Shown: piece after piece, positions 45,741 to 53,872 of the stretch
How positions within the stretch are numbered: position 1 is the first letter of the stretch
How the letters are laid out: the number at the start of each line of letters is the position of its first letter
Assembly: GCF_016937655.1 (NCBI RefSeq)
Contig: NZ_JAFHKL010000002.1
Span: 1 to 64,000, forward strand
Length of the DNA stretch: 64,000 bases
Direction of reading: 5' to 3'
Source: Chromobacterium alkanivorans
GTDB taxonomy: Bacteria > Pseudomonadota > Gammaproteobacteria > Burkholderiales > Chromobacteriaceae
Program-made: the position numbers and the translations under genes
The notes under the pieces: model-generated
The model's database searches: none
Told to the model about the DNA's origin: nothing
What the model saw: only the letters and a program-made list of their open reading frames with translations

Positions 45741-46502
45741 ATGCTGAAATCGCTGAGCAGCGCCGCGCTGGCCTTGTCGCTGTCGCTCCATGCCGACGCG
45801 GCCACCCTGCACTTCGTCACCCAGGATTTCCCCCCCTTCATCGAAGTGACCGACAAACCCCAGCCGCAGGGCCTGATGGTGGATACCCTGGTGGCCGTCT
45901 GCCAGCGCTTGAACTGGAGCTGCGAGATCCAGGCCATGGTGTGGCGCCGCGCCTTGCTGCTGGCCGAGGAAGGCAAGGTGGACGGCATCTTCCCGGTGCA
46001 GGACACGCCGGAGCGCAGGATATCGCTGGCCTTGAGCGCCCCGGTGTACCACAGCAGTTACGGCCTGTTCGCCACCGCCAGCTCCACCTTCCGCTACCAG
46101 CAGGCGCAGGATCTGCTCAACCACCGCATCGCGGTCTACGGCCCGTCCGTCTCTCAGAACGCCCTGGACAAGCTGATTGCCGGCCTGCCCAATATGAACA
46201 TCACCGTGGAAAACAATCAGGAAACGGTGTTAAAGAAATTGGCCGCCATGCGCTATGGCGCCGAGGCGGTGGTTTTCGCCAACGAAGACGTCACTCGCTA
46301 CATCATCCGGCGCGAAGCGCTGAGCGGCCTCCGCCCGCTGGCCACGATACAACCGCTGACCTATCTGTACGGTTTCCCTTTGAAATCAGTGAAACCCGGC
46401 ATGGTGGCGGACTTCAACCAGGCCTTGAACGCGCTGTGCCACGACGGCACGCTGCCGCGCCTGGCGCGCCGCTACAACGTTCGCATGGCGGCCTGCAAAT
46501 AG
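45741..46502 (+). CDS. periplasmic solute-binding protein (SBP_bac_3-like)
   Basis: A 253-residue protein with a cleavable signal peptide (end near residue 20, LSLHADA). The fold is that of family 3 extracellular solute-binding proteins: FVTQDFPPFIEV, PQGLMVDTLVAVCQRL and DGIFPVQDTPERRISLALSAPVY. No ABC permease or ATPase genes are beside it, so it may act with remote partners or as a sensor-type binding protein. The ligand class (amino acid-like) is a guess from the family. Confidence 0.88.
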   Translation: MLKSLSSAALALSLSLHADAATLHFVTQDFPPFIEVTDKPQPQGLMVDTLVAVCQRLNWSCEIQAMVWRRALLLAEEGKVDGIFPVQDTPERRISLALSAPVYHSSYGLFATASSTFRYQQAQDLLNHRIAVYGPSVSQNALDKLIAGLPNMNITVENNQETVLKKLAAMRYGAEAVVFANEDVTRYIIRREALSGLRPLATIQPLTYLYGFPLKSVKPGMVADFNQALNALCHDGTLPRLARRYNVRMAACK

Positions 46503-46530
46503 CATTTGAAAGTTTACGCTATCAATTAAA

Positions 46531-46559
46531 TTGAACATTCATTAGCGATGTGTTATATT
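46531..46559 (+). promoter_or_regulatory. candidate sigma70 promoter for mdtJI
   Basis: TTGAAC (46531-46536), exactly 17 nt, then TATATT (46554-46559) in AT-rich DNA. The predicted start near 46566 leaves a leader of about 205 nt before the mdtJ ATG. Confidence 0.6.
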
Positions 46560-46583
46560 TGTTCAAAATATCAAACAGCCACC

Positions 46584-46716
46584 ATAAGCGCCTCGCCATT
46601 TAGGCGCTTATCTTGCGCTTCAATGCGATAAACAACCCTTCTGCCCCATCAGGTTCACGGGGCGGTCTAAGCGATCGACTGTCTTTGCTGACGGCGTCAT
46701 CCGCGCATTTCGCGGA
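46584..46716 (+). other. multi-hairpin 5' leader of mdtJI
   Basis: Three perfect short hairpins follow the candidate promoter: ATAAGCGCCT/AGGCGCTTAT (46584-46611), GCCCC/GGGGC (46643-46663) and TCCGCG/CGCGGA (46700-46716). None has a following U-tract. The leader does not match the guanidine riboswitches I can recall, although these often control small multidrug resistance pumps. A regulatory leader is plausible. Confidence 0.4.
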
Positions 46717-46772
46717 GCGTTGTTGCGCCCTAGCGCATGTGGCTTCCGGATTTCCAATCACAGGAGCGTAGC

Positions 46773-47147
46773 ATGCAAACACAACCGTCTTCCCAACCCT
46801 GGCTGGGCTGGGCTTTTCTACTGGTGGCCATCCTCACCGAAATCCTGGGCACGTCCTTCATGGCCTACGCCGCCCGCACCGAAAGCTATTGGGGCTACGG
46901 GGTGATGGCGGCGGCGCTGGCGCTGTCCTATTACTTCCTGTCGCTCGCCATCCGCACCATCTCCGTGGGCGTGGCCTACGCCGCCTGGGAAGCCCTGGGC
47001 CTGGCCGGCCTGGCGCTGATCGGCGTCTATCTGTTCGGCGAAACGCTGCTGACCCAGGAAATCATCGGGCTGACCTTGTCCGTGGTGGGCATCGCCTGCG
47101 TGGTGTCCGGAGAGGCCGATGAACAAACCCAGGAGCAAACCGCATGA
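46773..47147 (+). CDS. mdtJ: MdtJ-like small multidrug resistance subunit (polyamine exporter)
   Basis: A 124-residue inner-membrane protein with four helices. It fits E. coli MdtJ: a Glu in the first helix (AILTEILGTSFM), then SYYFLSLAIRTISVGVAYAAWEALG in the position of MdtJ's [25 protein letters not shown]. I chose the ATG at 46773, preceded by CAGGAG. It overlaps the next gene by 4 bp. MdtJ works as a heterodimer with MdtI to export spermidine, as known for E. coli. Confidence 0.85.
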   Translation: MQTQPSSQPWLGWAFLLVAILTEILGTSFMAYAARTESYWGYGVMAAALALSYYFLSLAIRTISVGVAYAAWEALGLAGLALIGVYLFGETLLTQEIIGLTLSVVGIACVVSGEADEQTQEQTA

Positions 47148-47464
47148 AAACCGTATTCTATTTATTCGTAGTGTCCTCGGCCCTGATCGAAGTGGCCGCT
47201 AACCTGATGCTGGAAAAGTCCAACGGCTTCCGCAACAAGGCCTGGGGCTTCGGCGCCATCGCCATGGTCTGGGTGGCTTTCGCCCTGCTGGGCCAGGCGG
47301 TGCGCGGCATCGATCTCGCCGTGGCCTACGCGCTGTGGGGCGCGCTGGGCATCATCGGCACCGCCATCGGCGCGCGCATCTTCTTTGGCCAGCGGCTCAA
47401 GCCGCTGGGCTGGGCGGGCATGGCCATCGTCATTTCCTCGGTGGTGGTGCTGACCACCGCCTGA
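47144..47464 (+). CDS. mdtI: MdtI-like small multidrug resistance subunit (polyamine exporter)
   Basis: A 106-residue four-helix protein. ALIEVAANLMLEKSNGFRNK, LLGQAVRGIDLAVAYALWGALGIIGT and FFGQRLKPLGWAGM align closely with E. coli MdtI, including the helix-1 Glu. The start is coupled to mdtJ by an ATGA overlap. The paired arrangement argues against an EmrE-type homodimer. Confidence 0.87.
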   Translation: MKTVFYLFVVSSALIEVAANLMLEKSNGFRNKAWGFGAIAMVWVAFALLGQAVRGIDLAVAYALWGALGIIGTAIGARIFFGQRLKPLGWAGMAIVISSVVVLTTA

Positions 47465-47594
47465 TCAACGAGGGCGGCGCTTCGTGACGCTTTTATGACG
47501 CGCCGCCGCGCCCTACCTGTCCTATCTGAGTATGGCCACACTGGCCGTATCGGTTTAGGGTACGGGCTCCATCCAAGCAATGAAAGGCTGAGAC

Positions 47595-47753
47595 ATGCAA
47601 CAGTATCAAGTCTTGAGCGGCATGAGCCAAGAGTCCTTGGACAACACCCAAGCCTTGCTCACCCTCTGCGAGCACTGCGCCAGCGATGTAGGCATCCTGG
47701 CCATCCACGGCGAAACGGATCAACCTTGCGAGCTGTGCGGCGAAGTCGATTGA
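47595..47753 (+). CDS. 52-residue two-CxxC protein, possible zinc-binding protein
   Basis: A short frame MQQYQVLSGMSQESLDNTQA... ends at TGA 47751-47753. It has an acidic helix-like start and two CxxC pairs, CEHC and CELC, about 19 residues apart, a spacing that suits one zinc site. AAAGG lies 8 nt before the ATG and a clear terminator follows, which supports a real gene. Function is unknown. Confidence 0.65.
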   Translation: MQQYQVLSGMSQESLDNTQALLTLCEHCASDVGILAIHGETDQPCELCGEVD

Positions 47754-47776
47754 CGCGCCGCCGCCAACCCCACACC

Positions 47777-47805
47777 GGGCCGGCCATGCCGGCCCCTTGT
47801 TTTTT
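47777..47805 (+). terminator. intrinsic terminator of the two-CxxC gene
   Basis: GGGCCGGC and GCCGGCCC form a perfect 8-bp stem with a 3-nt loop, followed by CTTG and six T, 24 bp after the stop. Confidence 0.88.
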
Positions 47806-47833
47806 CAGCCGCCGCGCTTGTCGCGCCTCATAA

Positions 47834-47977
47834 GAACCTGTTCAAAGCCTCGCAAGCAAGGGCGAGACAGAGCGAAAACAACCGAAAAAGCGGAACGCGC
47901 AAGGGATGCGCGAGCATTTTGAGGGTACACTCGCCGTGATGCGCGTCACGAACGCGCAGCGGACTTTGAACAGCTTA
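47834..47977. repeat. family A miniature element in front of the acetyltransferase gene
   Basis: The ends GAACCTGTTCAAAG and CTTTGAACAGCTTA are inverted repeats. TAA stands directly before (47831-47833) and after (47978-47980) the element as a target duplication. The AAGGA ribosome-binding site of the acetyltransferase gene begins inside the right TAA copy, so any promoter of that gene close by must lie within the element. Confidence 0.82.
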
Positions 47978-47987
47978 TAAGGACGAT

Positions 47988-48431
47988 ATGCACATCCGGG
48001 CGCTGAAACTGGCGACACTGCCGGCCTGGCAAGGCCTGCGCCAGCAACTATGGCCGCACCACTCCCCCGCCGCGCACCGCGCCGACGGCGAACGCATTCT
48101 AAGCTCCCGCCAGCTGGCGTCCTTCCTGGCGCTGGACGACGCCGGCCAGGCGCTAGGCTTCGCCGACGCCGCCATCCGGCAGGACTACGTCAACGGCTGC
48201 GACGGCAGCCCGGTGGTTTTTCTGGAAGGCGTCTTCGTCGCGCCCGCGCACCGGAAAACCGGCATCGCCCGCCAACTGGTGGCGGCGGTGCGGGCCTGGG
48301 GCCTGGAGCGCGGCTGCGCCGAACTGGCTTCCGACGCGCCGCTGGACAATCTCGCCTCGCAGCGCATGCACGCCGCGCTGGGCTTCGAGGAGACGGAAAG
48401 AGTGGTGTTTTTCAGGATGGCGCTGGATTAA
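47988..48431 (+). CDS. aminoglycoside 6'-N-acetyltransferase-like GNAT, AAC(6') type
   Basis: A 147-residue acetyltransferase that closely follows the AAC(6')-I pattern: LRQQLWPHHS near the start, the motif DYVNGCDGSPVVFLEGVFVAPAHRKTGIARQLV, and ASDAPLDNLASQRMHAALGFEETERVVFF. These enzymes acetylate the 6' amino group of aminoglycosides using acetyl-CoA. Chromosomal AAC(6') genes may be poorly expressed. AAGGA precedes the ATG. Activity is not proven by sequence. Confidence 0.85.
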   Translation: MHIRALKLATLPAWQGLRQQLWPHHSPAAHRADGERILSSRQLASFLALDDAGQALGFADAAIRQDYVNGCDGSPVVFLEGVFVAPAHRKTGIARQLVAAVRAWGLERGCAELASDAPLDNLASQRMHAALGFEETERVVFFRMALD

Positions 48432-48486
48432 ACCAACTCCCCTGCCCTGTCGCGCGCCGGAGATGCAAGATTAAAAACAACCGACC

Positions 48487-48690
48487 TTATTCGCTCTTCG
48501 GCTTACTCATTTCAAGCGGCCATTGGGAGAAAGCCAGAAACCAAAGAGCGAGGATGCCGAAAAAGGGAAAGGCGAACAACAGGCCGGCCCACTTTGAATA
48601 CCCCATTCTCGACATCACGATTCCGGACAGCACCACCGTCAGAATCGTGATCGCCGCGATCAAGAGCAAAATAATCCCGATGATCGCCAT
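48487..48690 (-). CDS. small two-helix membrane protein, second of a related pair
   Basis: A 67-residue protein. The ATG at 48690 overlaps the stop of the preceding small gene by one base (TGATG). Helices lie near 2-25 and 37-55. The second half, GYSKWAGLLFAFPFFGILALWFLAFSQWP, resembles that of its upstream neighbour, so they are paralogues. The family looks like small membrane proteins with a WxxLLxxxPxxxxxxLWxxAxxxWP pattern. Function is unknown. Confidence 0.7.
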   Translation of the reverse strand: MAIIGIILLLIAAITILTVVLSGIVMSRMGYSKWAGLLFAFPFFGILALWFLAFSQWPLEMSKPKSE

Positions 48691-48875
48691 CACTTGGCTC
48701 CTTCCAACGCTGGCCATTTCGACCTTGCCAGAACCCACAGCGCCGCCAGCATGCCGAAAACCGGCACCAAGGCCAGCAGCGCATAACAAGGCGGCAAGCC
48801 CACCCGCCTGAAGATTCGCCACAAGGGATAAGCCGTCGCCAAGCCGGCAATTACAAAGTTCGTCAACAGCCCCAC
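48690..48875 (-). CDS. small two-helix membrane protein, first of a related pair
   Basis: A 61-residue protein. The frame is open further upstream, but GGGGAGG lies 5 nt before a GTG at 48875, so I place the start there (MGLLTNFVIAGLATAYPLW). The second half VGLPPCYALLALVPVFGMLAALWVLARSKWPALE is similar to the downstream protein. The two are translationally coupled. Function is unknown. Confidence 0.65.
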   Translation of the reverse strand: MGLLTNFVIAGLATAYPLWRIFRRVGLPPCYALLALVPVFGMLAALWVLARSKWPALEGAK

Positions 48876-48953
48876 CAAAACCTCCCCGCTCAAAAACACC
48901 GTCGCCGGATAAAGGCCGGTATTTTAACAGGCTCATCCAGGCTGCATTTAATG

Positions 48954-48981
48954 AAAACACCCCGCGCCAGCGGGGTGTTTT
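48954..48981. terminator. bidirectional terminator downstream of acnB
   Basis: AAAACACCCCGC and GCGGGGTGTTTT form a perfect 12-bp stem with a GCCA loop, with six T on the plus side and four T plus ATT on the minus side. It separates acnB from the small membrane genes. Confidence 0.8.
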
Positions 48982-49058
48982 TTGGGGTATGGCCGGGGGC
49001 ATCCATTGGGACGCCCCGAAGCCTCGCCCTCGGGCGGAGCATCAAATCATTGACTTGA

Positions 49059-51644
49059 TTACACCTTCACGGTGTCGGCCAGTTCCTGGTAGTCGGCGAT
49101 CTCGTTGAAGTTCATGTAGCGGTACACTTCGCCGGCCTTCTGGTTGAGCACGCCGATGTCGGCCATGTATTCCTCCTTGGTCGGAATGCGGCCCAGACGG
49201 GAGCAGATCGCGGCCAGTTCGGCGGAACCCAGGTAGACGTTGGAGTTCTTGCCCAGACGGTTGGGGAAGTTGCGGGTGGAGGTGGACATCACGGTGGCGC
49301 CCTCCTTCACCTGCGCCTGGTTGCCCATGCACAGCGAGCAGCCCGGCATTTCCATACGCGCGCCGGCGGTGCCGAAGGTGCCGTAATGGCCTTCCGCGGT
49401 CAGCTGTTCGGCGTCCATCTTGGTCGGCGGCGCCACCCACAGTTTCACCGGGATGTCGCGCTTGCCTTCCAGCAGCTTGGAAGCGGCGCGGAAGTGGCCG
49501 ATATTGGTCATGCAAGAACCAATGAACACTTCGTCGATCTTGGCGCCGGCCACGTCGGACAGGGTTTTCACGTCGTCCGGGTCGTTCGGGCAGGCCACGA
49601 TGGGCTCGTGGATGTCGGCCAGATCGATGTCGATCACCGCCGCGTAGTCCGCGTCGGCGTCGCCCTTCAGCAGCTGCGGATTGGCGATCCAGGCCTCCAT
49701 CGCCTTGATGCGGCGTTCCAGCGTGCGCGCGTCCTGATAGCCGTTGGCGATCATGGTCTTCATCAGGGTGATGTTGGAGGTCATGTATTCGATGATCGGC
49801 GCTTTGTCCAGATGCACGGTGCAACCGGCGGCGGAACGCTCGGCGGAGGCGTCGGACAGCTCAAACGCTTGCTCCACCTTCAGATCCGGCAAGCCTTCGA
49901 TTTCCAGGATGCGGCCGGAGAAGGCGTTTTTCTTGCCGGCCTTGGCCACGGTCAGCAGGCCTTGCTTGATCGCGTACAGCGGGATGGCGTTGACCAGATC
50001 GCGCAGGGTCACGCCCGGCTGCATCTTGCCCTTGAAGCGCACCAGCACCGATTCCGGCATGTCCAGCGGCATTACGCCGGTGGCGGCGGCGAAGGCCACC
50101 AGGCCGGAGCCGGCCGGGAAGGAGATGCCGATCGGGAAGCGGGTGTGGCTGTCGCCGCCGGTGCCCACGGTGTCCGGCAGCAGCAGGCGGTTCAGCCAGC
50201 TGTGGATCACGCCGTCGCCCGGGCGCAGCGATACGCCGCCGCGGGTGGAGATGAAGGCCGGCAGTTCCTTGTGCATCTTCACGTCCACCGGCTTGGGATA
50301 GGCGGCGGTGTGGCAGAAGGACTGCATCACCAGATCGGCGGAGAAGCCCAGGCAAGCCAGGTCTTTCAGTTCGTCGCGGGTCATCGGACCGGTGGTGTCC
50401 TGGGAGCCGACGGTGGTCATCTTCGGTTCGCAGTAGGTGCCCGGGCGCACGCCCTGGCCTTCCGGCAGGCCACAGGCGCGGCCAACCATTTTCTGAGCCA
50501 GGCTGAAGCCCTTGCCGGAATCGGCCGGGGACTTGGGCAGGCGGAATTCGGCGGACGCCGGCAGACCCAGCGCTTCGCGCGCCTTGCCGGTCAGGCCGCG
50601 GCCGATGATCAGGTTGATGCGGCCGCCGGCGCGCACTTCGTCCAGGATCACGTCGGACTTGAGCGCGAAGTCGGCGATCTTCTGGCCGGCCTTCTCGATC
50701 TTGCCTTCATACGGGTAGATGTCGATCACGTCGCCCATGTCTATCTTGGACACGTCCACTTCGATAGGCAGCGCGCCGGAGTCTTCCTGGGTGTTGAAGA
50801 AGATGGGGGCGATCTTGCCGCCCAGGCACACGCCGCCGAAGCGCTTGTTCGGCACGTAGGGAATGTCTTCGCCGGTGCCCCAGATCACGCTGTTGGTGGC
50901 GGATTTGCGGCTGGAGCCGGTGCCGACCACGTCGCCGACGTAGGCGACCAGGTGGCCTTTTTGCTTCAGGTCTTCGATGAACTGCATCGGGCCGCGCTTG
51001 CCGTCTTCTTCCGGGGTGATGCCGGGACGGGCGTTCTTCAGCATGGCCAGGTAGTGCAGCGGGATGTCCGGGCGGCTCCAGGCGTCCGGCGCCGGGGACA
51101 GGTCGTCGGTATTGGTTTCGCCGGTGACCTTGAACACGGTGACGGTGATCTTCTCGGCCACGGCCGGGCGGCTGGTGAACCATTCGGCCTTGGCCCAGGA
51201 TTCCACCACCTCCTTGGCGAAGGCGTTGCCCTTGTCCATCTTTTCCTTCACGTCGTGGAAGGCGTCGAACATCAGCAGGGTTTTCTTCAGGCCGTCGGCG
51301 GCGATCTGCGCCACGGCGGCGTCGTCCAGCAGGTCGATCAGCGGCTTGATGTTGTAGCCGCCCAGCATGGTGCCCAGCAGCTGGGTGGCCAGCTCGCGGG
51401 AGATCAGCGGGGATTGGGCGTCGCCCTCGGCCACGGCGGCCAGGAAGGAAGCCTTGACCTTGGCGGCGTCGTCCACGCCCGGCGGCACGCGGTGGGTGAT
51501 CAGTTCGACCAGGGTGCTTTCTTCGCCCTTGGGCGGGTTTTTCAGCAGTTCCACCAGCGCTTCCACTTGCTTGGCGGACAGCGGCAGCGGCGGGATGCCC
51601 AGCGCGGCGCGCTCGGCCACGTGTTGACGGTAAGCTTCCAGCAT
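49059..51644 (-). CDS. acnB: aconitate hydratase B
   Basis: An 861-residue TCA cycle enzyme that interconverts citrate and isocitrate with a [4Fe-4S] cluster. The N-terminal helical HEAT-like domain ([22 protein letters not shown]) is specific to AcnB. Cluster ligands are the Cys in [14 protein letters not shown] and the two Cys in [13 protein letters not shown]. The length fits the B type. The gene is divergent from a LysR gene, with 219 bp between. It is not in an operon with other TCA genes here. Confidence 0.98.
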   Translation of the reverse strand: MLEAYRQHVAERAALGIPPLPLSAKQVEALVELLKNPPKGEESTLVELITHRVPPGVDDAAKVKASFLAAVAEGDAQSPLISRELATQLLGTMLGGYNIKPLIDLLDDAAVAQIAADGLKKTLLMFDAFHDVKEKMDKGNAFAKEVVESWAKAEWFTSRPAVAEKITVTVFKVTGETNTDDLSPAPDAWSRPDIPLHYLAMLKNARPGITPEEDGKRGPMQFIEDLKQKGHLVAYVGDVVGTGSSRKSATNSVIWGTGEDIPYVPNKRFGGVCLGGKIAPIFFNTQEDSGALPIEVDVSKIDMGDVIDIYPYEGKIEKAGQKIADFALKSDVILDEVRAGGRINLIIGRGLTGKAREALGLPASAEFRLPKSPADSGKGFSLAQKMVGRACGLPEGQGVRPGTYCEPKMTTVGSQDTTGPMTRDELKDLACLGFSADLVMQSFCHTAAYPKPVDVKMHKELPAFISTRGGVSLRPGDGVIHSWLNRLLLPDTVGTGGDSHTRFPIGISFPAGSGLVAFAAATGVMPLDMPESVLVRFKGKMQPGVTLRDLVNAIPLYAIKQGLLTVAKAGKKNAFSGRILEIEGLPDLKVEQAFELSDASAERSAAGCTVHLDKAPIIEYMTSNITLMKTMIANGYQDARTLERRIKAMEAWIANPQLLKGDADADYAAVIDIDLADIHEPIVACPNDPDDVKTLSDVAGAKIDEVFIGSCMTNIGHFRAASKLLEGKRDIPVKLWVAPPTKMDAEQLTAEGHYGTFGTAGARMEMPGCSLCMGNQAQVKEGATVMSTSTRNFPNRLGKNSNVYLGSAELAAICSRLGRIPTKEEYMADIGVLNQKAGEVYRYMNFNEIADYQELADTVKV

Positions 51645-51844
51645 GACTTTGGACCTTTATGGCTTGGGTTGTTGGCAGCGTCCCCGGCAAGGCCGGGACT
51701 CCGACGCTGCGGGACAATGAGGTAAGGCTTCGGCTGCGCCGTCAAGGCCGCGCGCTTGCGACGCCGAGCGACGCGGCCTTGATTTCATGCCTGAAGATTA
51801 CGCTGTTAGCCGTCCGCTTTCAAACGAGTTATCGCAACATAGAT

Positions 51845-51861
51845 TGTGAGTTAAAATCACA
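51845..51861. promoter_or_regulatory. inverted repeat directly upstream of the LysR gene
   Basis: TGTGA-GTTAAAA-TCACA is a perfect 5-bp inverted repeat with a 7-bp spacer, ending 2 bp before the LysR ATG. The spacer is one base longer than a CRP site. It contains a -10-like TTAAAA. It may be an autoregulatory site. The gene has no ribosome-binding site, so a leaderless transcript is possible. Confidence 0.4.
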
Positions 51862-51863
51862 GC

Positions 51864-52757
51864 ATGAGCACTTACCCCCCTCTCAACACCCTGCGTATTT
51901 TTGAGGCGGCGGCTCGGCTGGAGAGCTTTTCCGCCGCCGCCGGCGAACTCTTCGTCACCCACGGGGCTGTGAGCAAGCAGATCAAGCAGCTGGAGGATTG
52001 GCTGGGCGTGCCGCTGTTCGAGCGCAGCGGCGGCAGGGTCAAGCTGACCGACCCCGGCTGGCGCTATCTGGTGCAGGTGCAGGACGGTCTGGATCTGATC
52101 GCCAACGCCACTTCGCAGCTGCTGCAGGCGGACCGCCGGCGCCGGGTCAGCGTCAACTCCACGCCCACCTTCGCCCTGCACTGGCTGCTGCCGCGGCTCA
52201 GCCGTTTTCGCGAGCAGTTTCCGGAGCTGGAGCTGCACCTGGCCACTTCGGACCGCGACATCAGCCGGCTGGACAGCCCGTTCGACATCGCCATCCGCCG
52301 CGGCCCCGGCGACTGGCCCGGCCACATCGCCAAGCCCTTCCTCAAGGAGTGGGAGCTGCCGCTGTGCGGCCCGGCGCTGCTGGCCGCCGCGCCCATCGCC
52401 AGCCCGGCGGACCTGGCGCGCCATACCCTGCTCTACGCCGACACCCGCCCCACCGCCTGGCAGCGCTGGCTGACCCTGGCCGGGGTGCCGGAGCTGAAGC
52501 CGGCCAGCGCCCTGCACTTCGACAGTTTCTCGCTGGCCTTGCAGGCGGCGATCAACGGCCTGGGCGTGGTGCTGGGGCCGATGCCGATGGCGCAGGCGCA
52601 GATAGACGCCGGCGTGCTGCTGTCGCCGTTGCCGGCGCCGGTGGCCACGGTGCGCGATTATTGCTGGGTGGCGCCGCGCGCGGCGGCGGAGGACGCCGCC
52701 GTCGCCGCCTTCTGCCGCTGGCTGGAGAGCGAGGCCGCCCGCCCGGACGCGCCCTGA
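51864..52757 (+). CDS. LysR-type regulator, GcvA-like
   Basis: A 297-residue regulator. The helix-turn-helix (about 4-63) reads LNTLRIFEAAARLESFSAAAGELFVTHGAVSKQIKQLEDWLGVPLFER, typical of the GcvA/AmpR branch. The effector domain follows. It is divergent from acnB. The ATG at 51864 (MSTYPPLN) has no Shine-Dalgarno sequence. Its TGA stop is the left copy of a TGA target duplication around a family A element. The target genes are not evident. Confidence 0.9.
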   Translation: MSTYPPLNTLRIFEAAARLESFSAAAGELFVTHGAVSKQIKQLEDWLGVPLFERSGGRVKLTDPGWRYLVQVQDGLDLIANATSQLLQADRRRRVSVNSTPTFALHWLLPRLSRFREQFPELELHLATSDRDISRLDSPFDIAIRRGPGDWPGHIAKPFLKEWELPLCGPALLAAAPIASPADLARHTLLYADTRPTAWQRWLTLAGVPELKPASALHFDSFSLALQAAINGLGVVLGPMPMAQAQIDAGVLLSPLPAPVATVRDYCWVAPRAAAEDAAVAAFCRWLESEAARPDAP

Positions 52758-52900
52758 GAACCTGTTCAAAGTCCGCTGCGCTTCGTGAAGCCTTGCACGG
52801 CGAGTACCAGCTCAAAATGCTCATGTACCCCTCGTACATTCCGCTTTTTCGCTTGTTTTCGCCTTGTCTCGCTCTTGCTCGCGAGACTTTGAACAGGTTC
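52758..52900. repeat. family A miniature element with perfect ends and TGA duplication
   Basis: GAACCTGTTCAAAGTC (52758-52773) and GACTTTGAACAGGTTC (52885-52900) are perfect 16-bp inverted ends. TGA stands at 52755-52757, the LysR stop codon, and again at 52901-52903. The core has the GCTCATGTAC-GTACATTCCGC palindromic part common to the family. It is the best preserved copy in the window. A short decayed remnant (to about 52950) follows. Confidence 0.88.
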
Positions 52901-52950
52901 TGAGGACCGCTTCAACGTCTGCCGCGCTGCGGCGTTGAACCGCTACGGCG

Positions 52951-53724
52951 TCAATGAGCGGCGGTGGGCGGCAAGCCAATCAGCTTGACGTCCATCGGCG
53001 CGGTGTCGCGCGGCAGCCATTTGTTGTAGATGCGTTTGAAGCTGCCGTCTTTCTTGACGGCGGTGAACGCGGTTTGCCAACGCTTGACCTCCGCCGGCGA
53101 GGTGCCGCGCGAAAACGCCAGATAGAGCTCCAGCGTTTCCAGCACCCGCACCACTTCCACCGCGTCCGCCGGCTGGTGGATGTCCTTCAGCACCGAGGCG
53201 ACGACGAAGCCGCCCTCCGACCACATATCGTAGCGGCCGACCAGCAGCTTCTGCGCGGTGATCTGCGGGGTGGGCGCCAGATCCACCTCGATGAAGCCGG
53301 CCGCGATCGCCGCGTCGGCGAAGATGCTGCCGCGGTAAGCGCCCACTGGCCGGTGATAAATGCCGTTGCCCAGAGCCAGCAGGCCGGCCGCCTCGCCCTT
53401 GCGCGCCAGCAGCACGGTTTGCGAAATGGCGATGGGCCCGAGCAGCGTCATCTGCTTCTCCCGGGTGTCGTTGCGCCCCACGGTGAACAGCATCACGCCC
53501 GGCGTGGTCAGCAACTCCTTGTAGCCGCGCGCCCAGGGCACTACGTCGATGGCGCTGTTGTCGTGCATGCGCGCCTGGATCTCGCGCACCACTTCCACCG
53601 CCATGCCGTCCGGCACGCCGTTGTGTTGAAAGGTGATGGGCGGCCAGTCCTCGGTGTAGATGGTGATCGCCCGCGCCTGCCATGCCGTCAACAGCAATAG
53701 CAGCGCCAATATCGCTCTCGCCAT
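52951..53724 (-). CDS. periplasmic solute-binding protein (SBP_bac_3-like)
   Basis: A 257-residue protein with a signal peptide (MARAILALLLLLTAWQARA). ITIYTEDWPPITFQHNG, PDGMAVEVVREIQARM and the later WSEGGFVVASVLK and YLAFSRGTS segments fit the family 3 binding-protein fold. As with the protein at 45741, no transporter genes accompany it. Ligand unknown. Confidence 0.88.
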   Translation of the reverse strand: MARAILALLLLLTAWQARAITIYTEDWPPITFQHNGVPDGMAVEVVREIQARMHDNSAIDVVPWARGYKELLTTPGVMLFTVGRNDTREKQMTLLGPIAISQTVLLARKGEAAGLLALGNGIYHRPVGAYRGSIFADAAIAAGFIEVDLAPTPQITAQKLLVGRYDMWSEGGFVVASVLKDIHQPADAVEVVRVLETLELYLAFSRGTSPAEVKRWQTAFTAVKKDGSFKRIYNKWLPRDTAPMDVKLIGLPPTAAH

Positions 53725-53872
53725 GATGATTCCCCGCTCGGCTTGATCCTGTCTTTATTCATAGCCGCGCTTCGCCGTGGTTGCCGAGGAATCGCCGACC
53801 CTATCGCCGCCTGGCCTTGACGGAAAAATGCCATGGCCATATAGTTGATTGCTCAACAATCTGGAAACTAAA

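Noticed and set aside
46560-46772. Guanidine riboswitch before the small multidrug resistance genes
   Set aside because: The conserved loop motifs of the guanidine-sensing classes were not found and the proteins fit MdtJ/MdtI better than a guanidinium exporter.
51845-51861. CRP-type site TGTGA-TCACA before the LysR gene
   Set aside because: The spacer is 7 bp, not 6, and the position at the start codon does not suit CRP activation; kept only as an inverted repeat.
51998-52903. A 301-codon frame overlapping the LysR gene
   Set aside because: It is Ala/Gly/Pro/Arg low complexity in a shifted frame and runs into a repeat; the LysR frame has clear domains.
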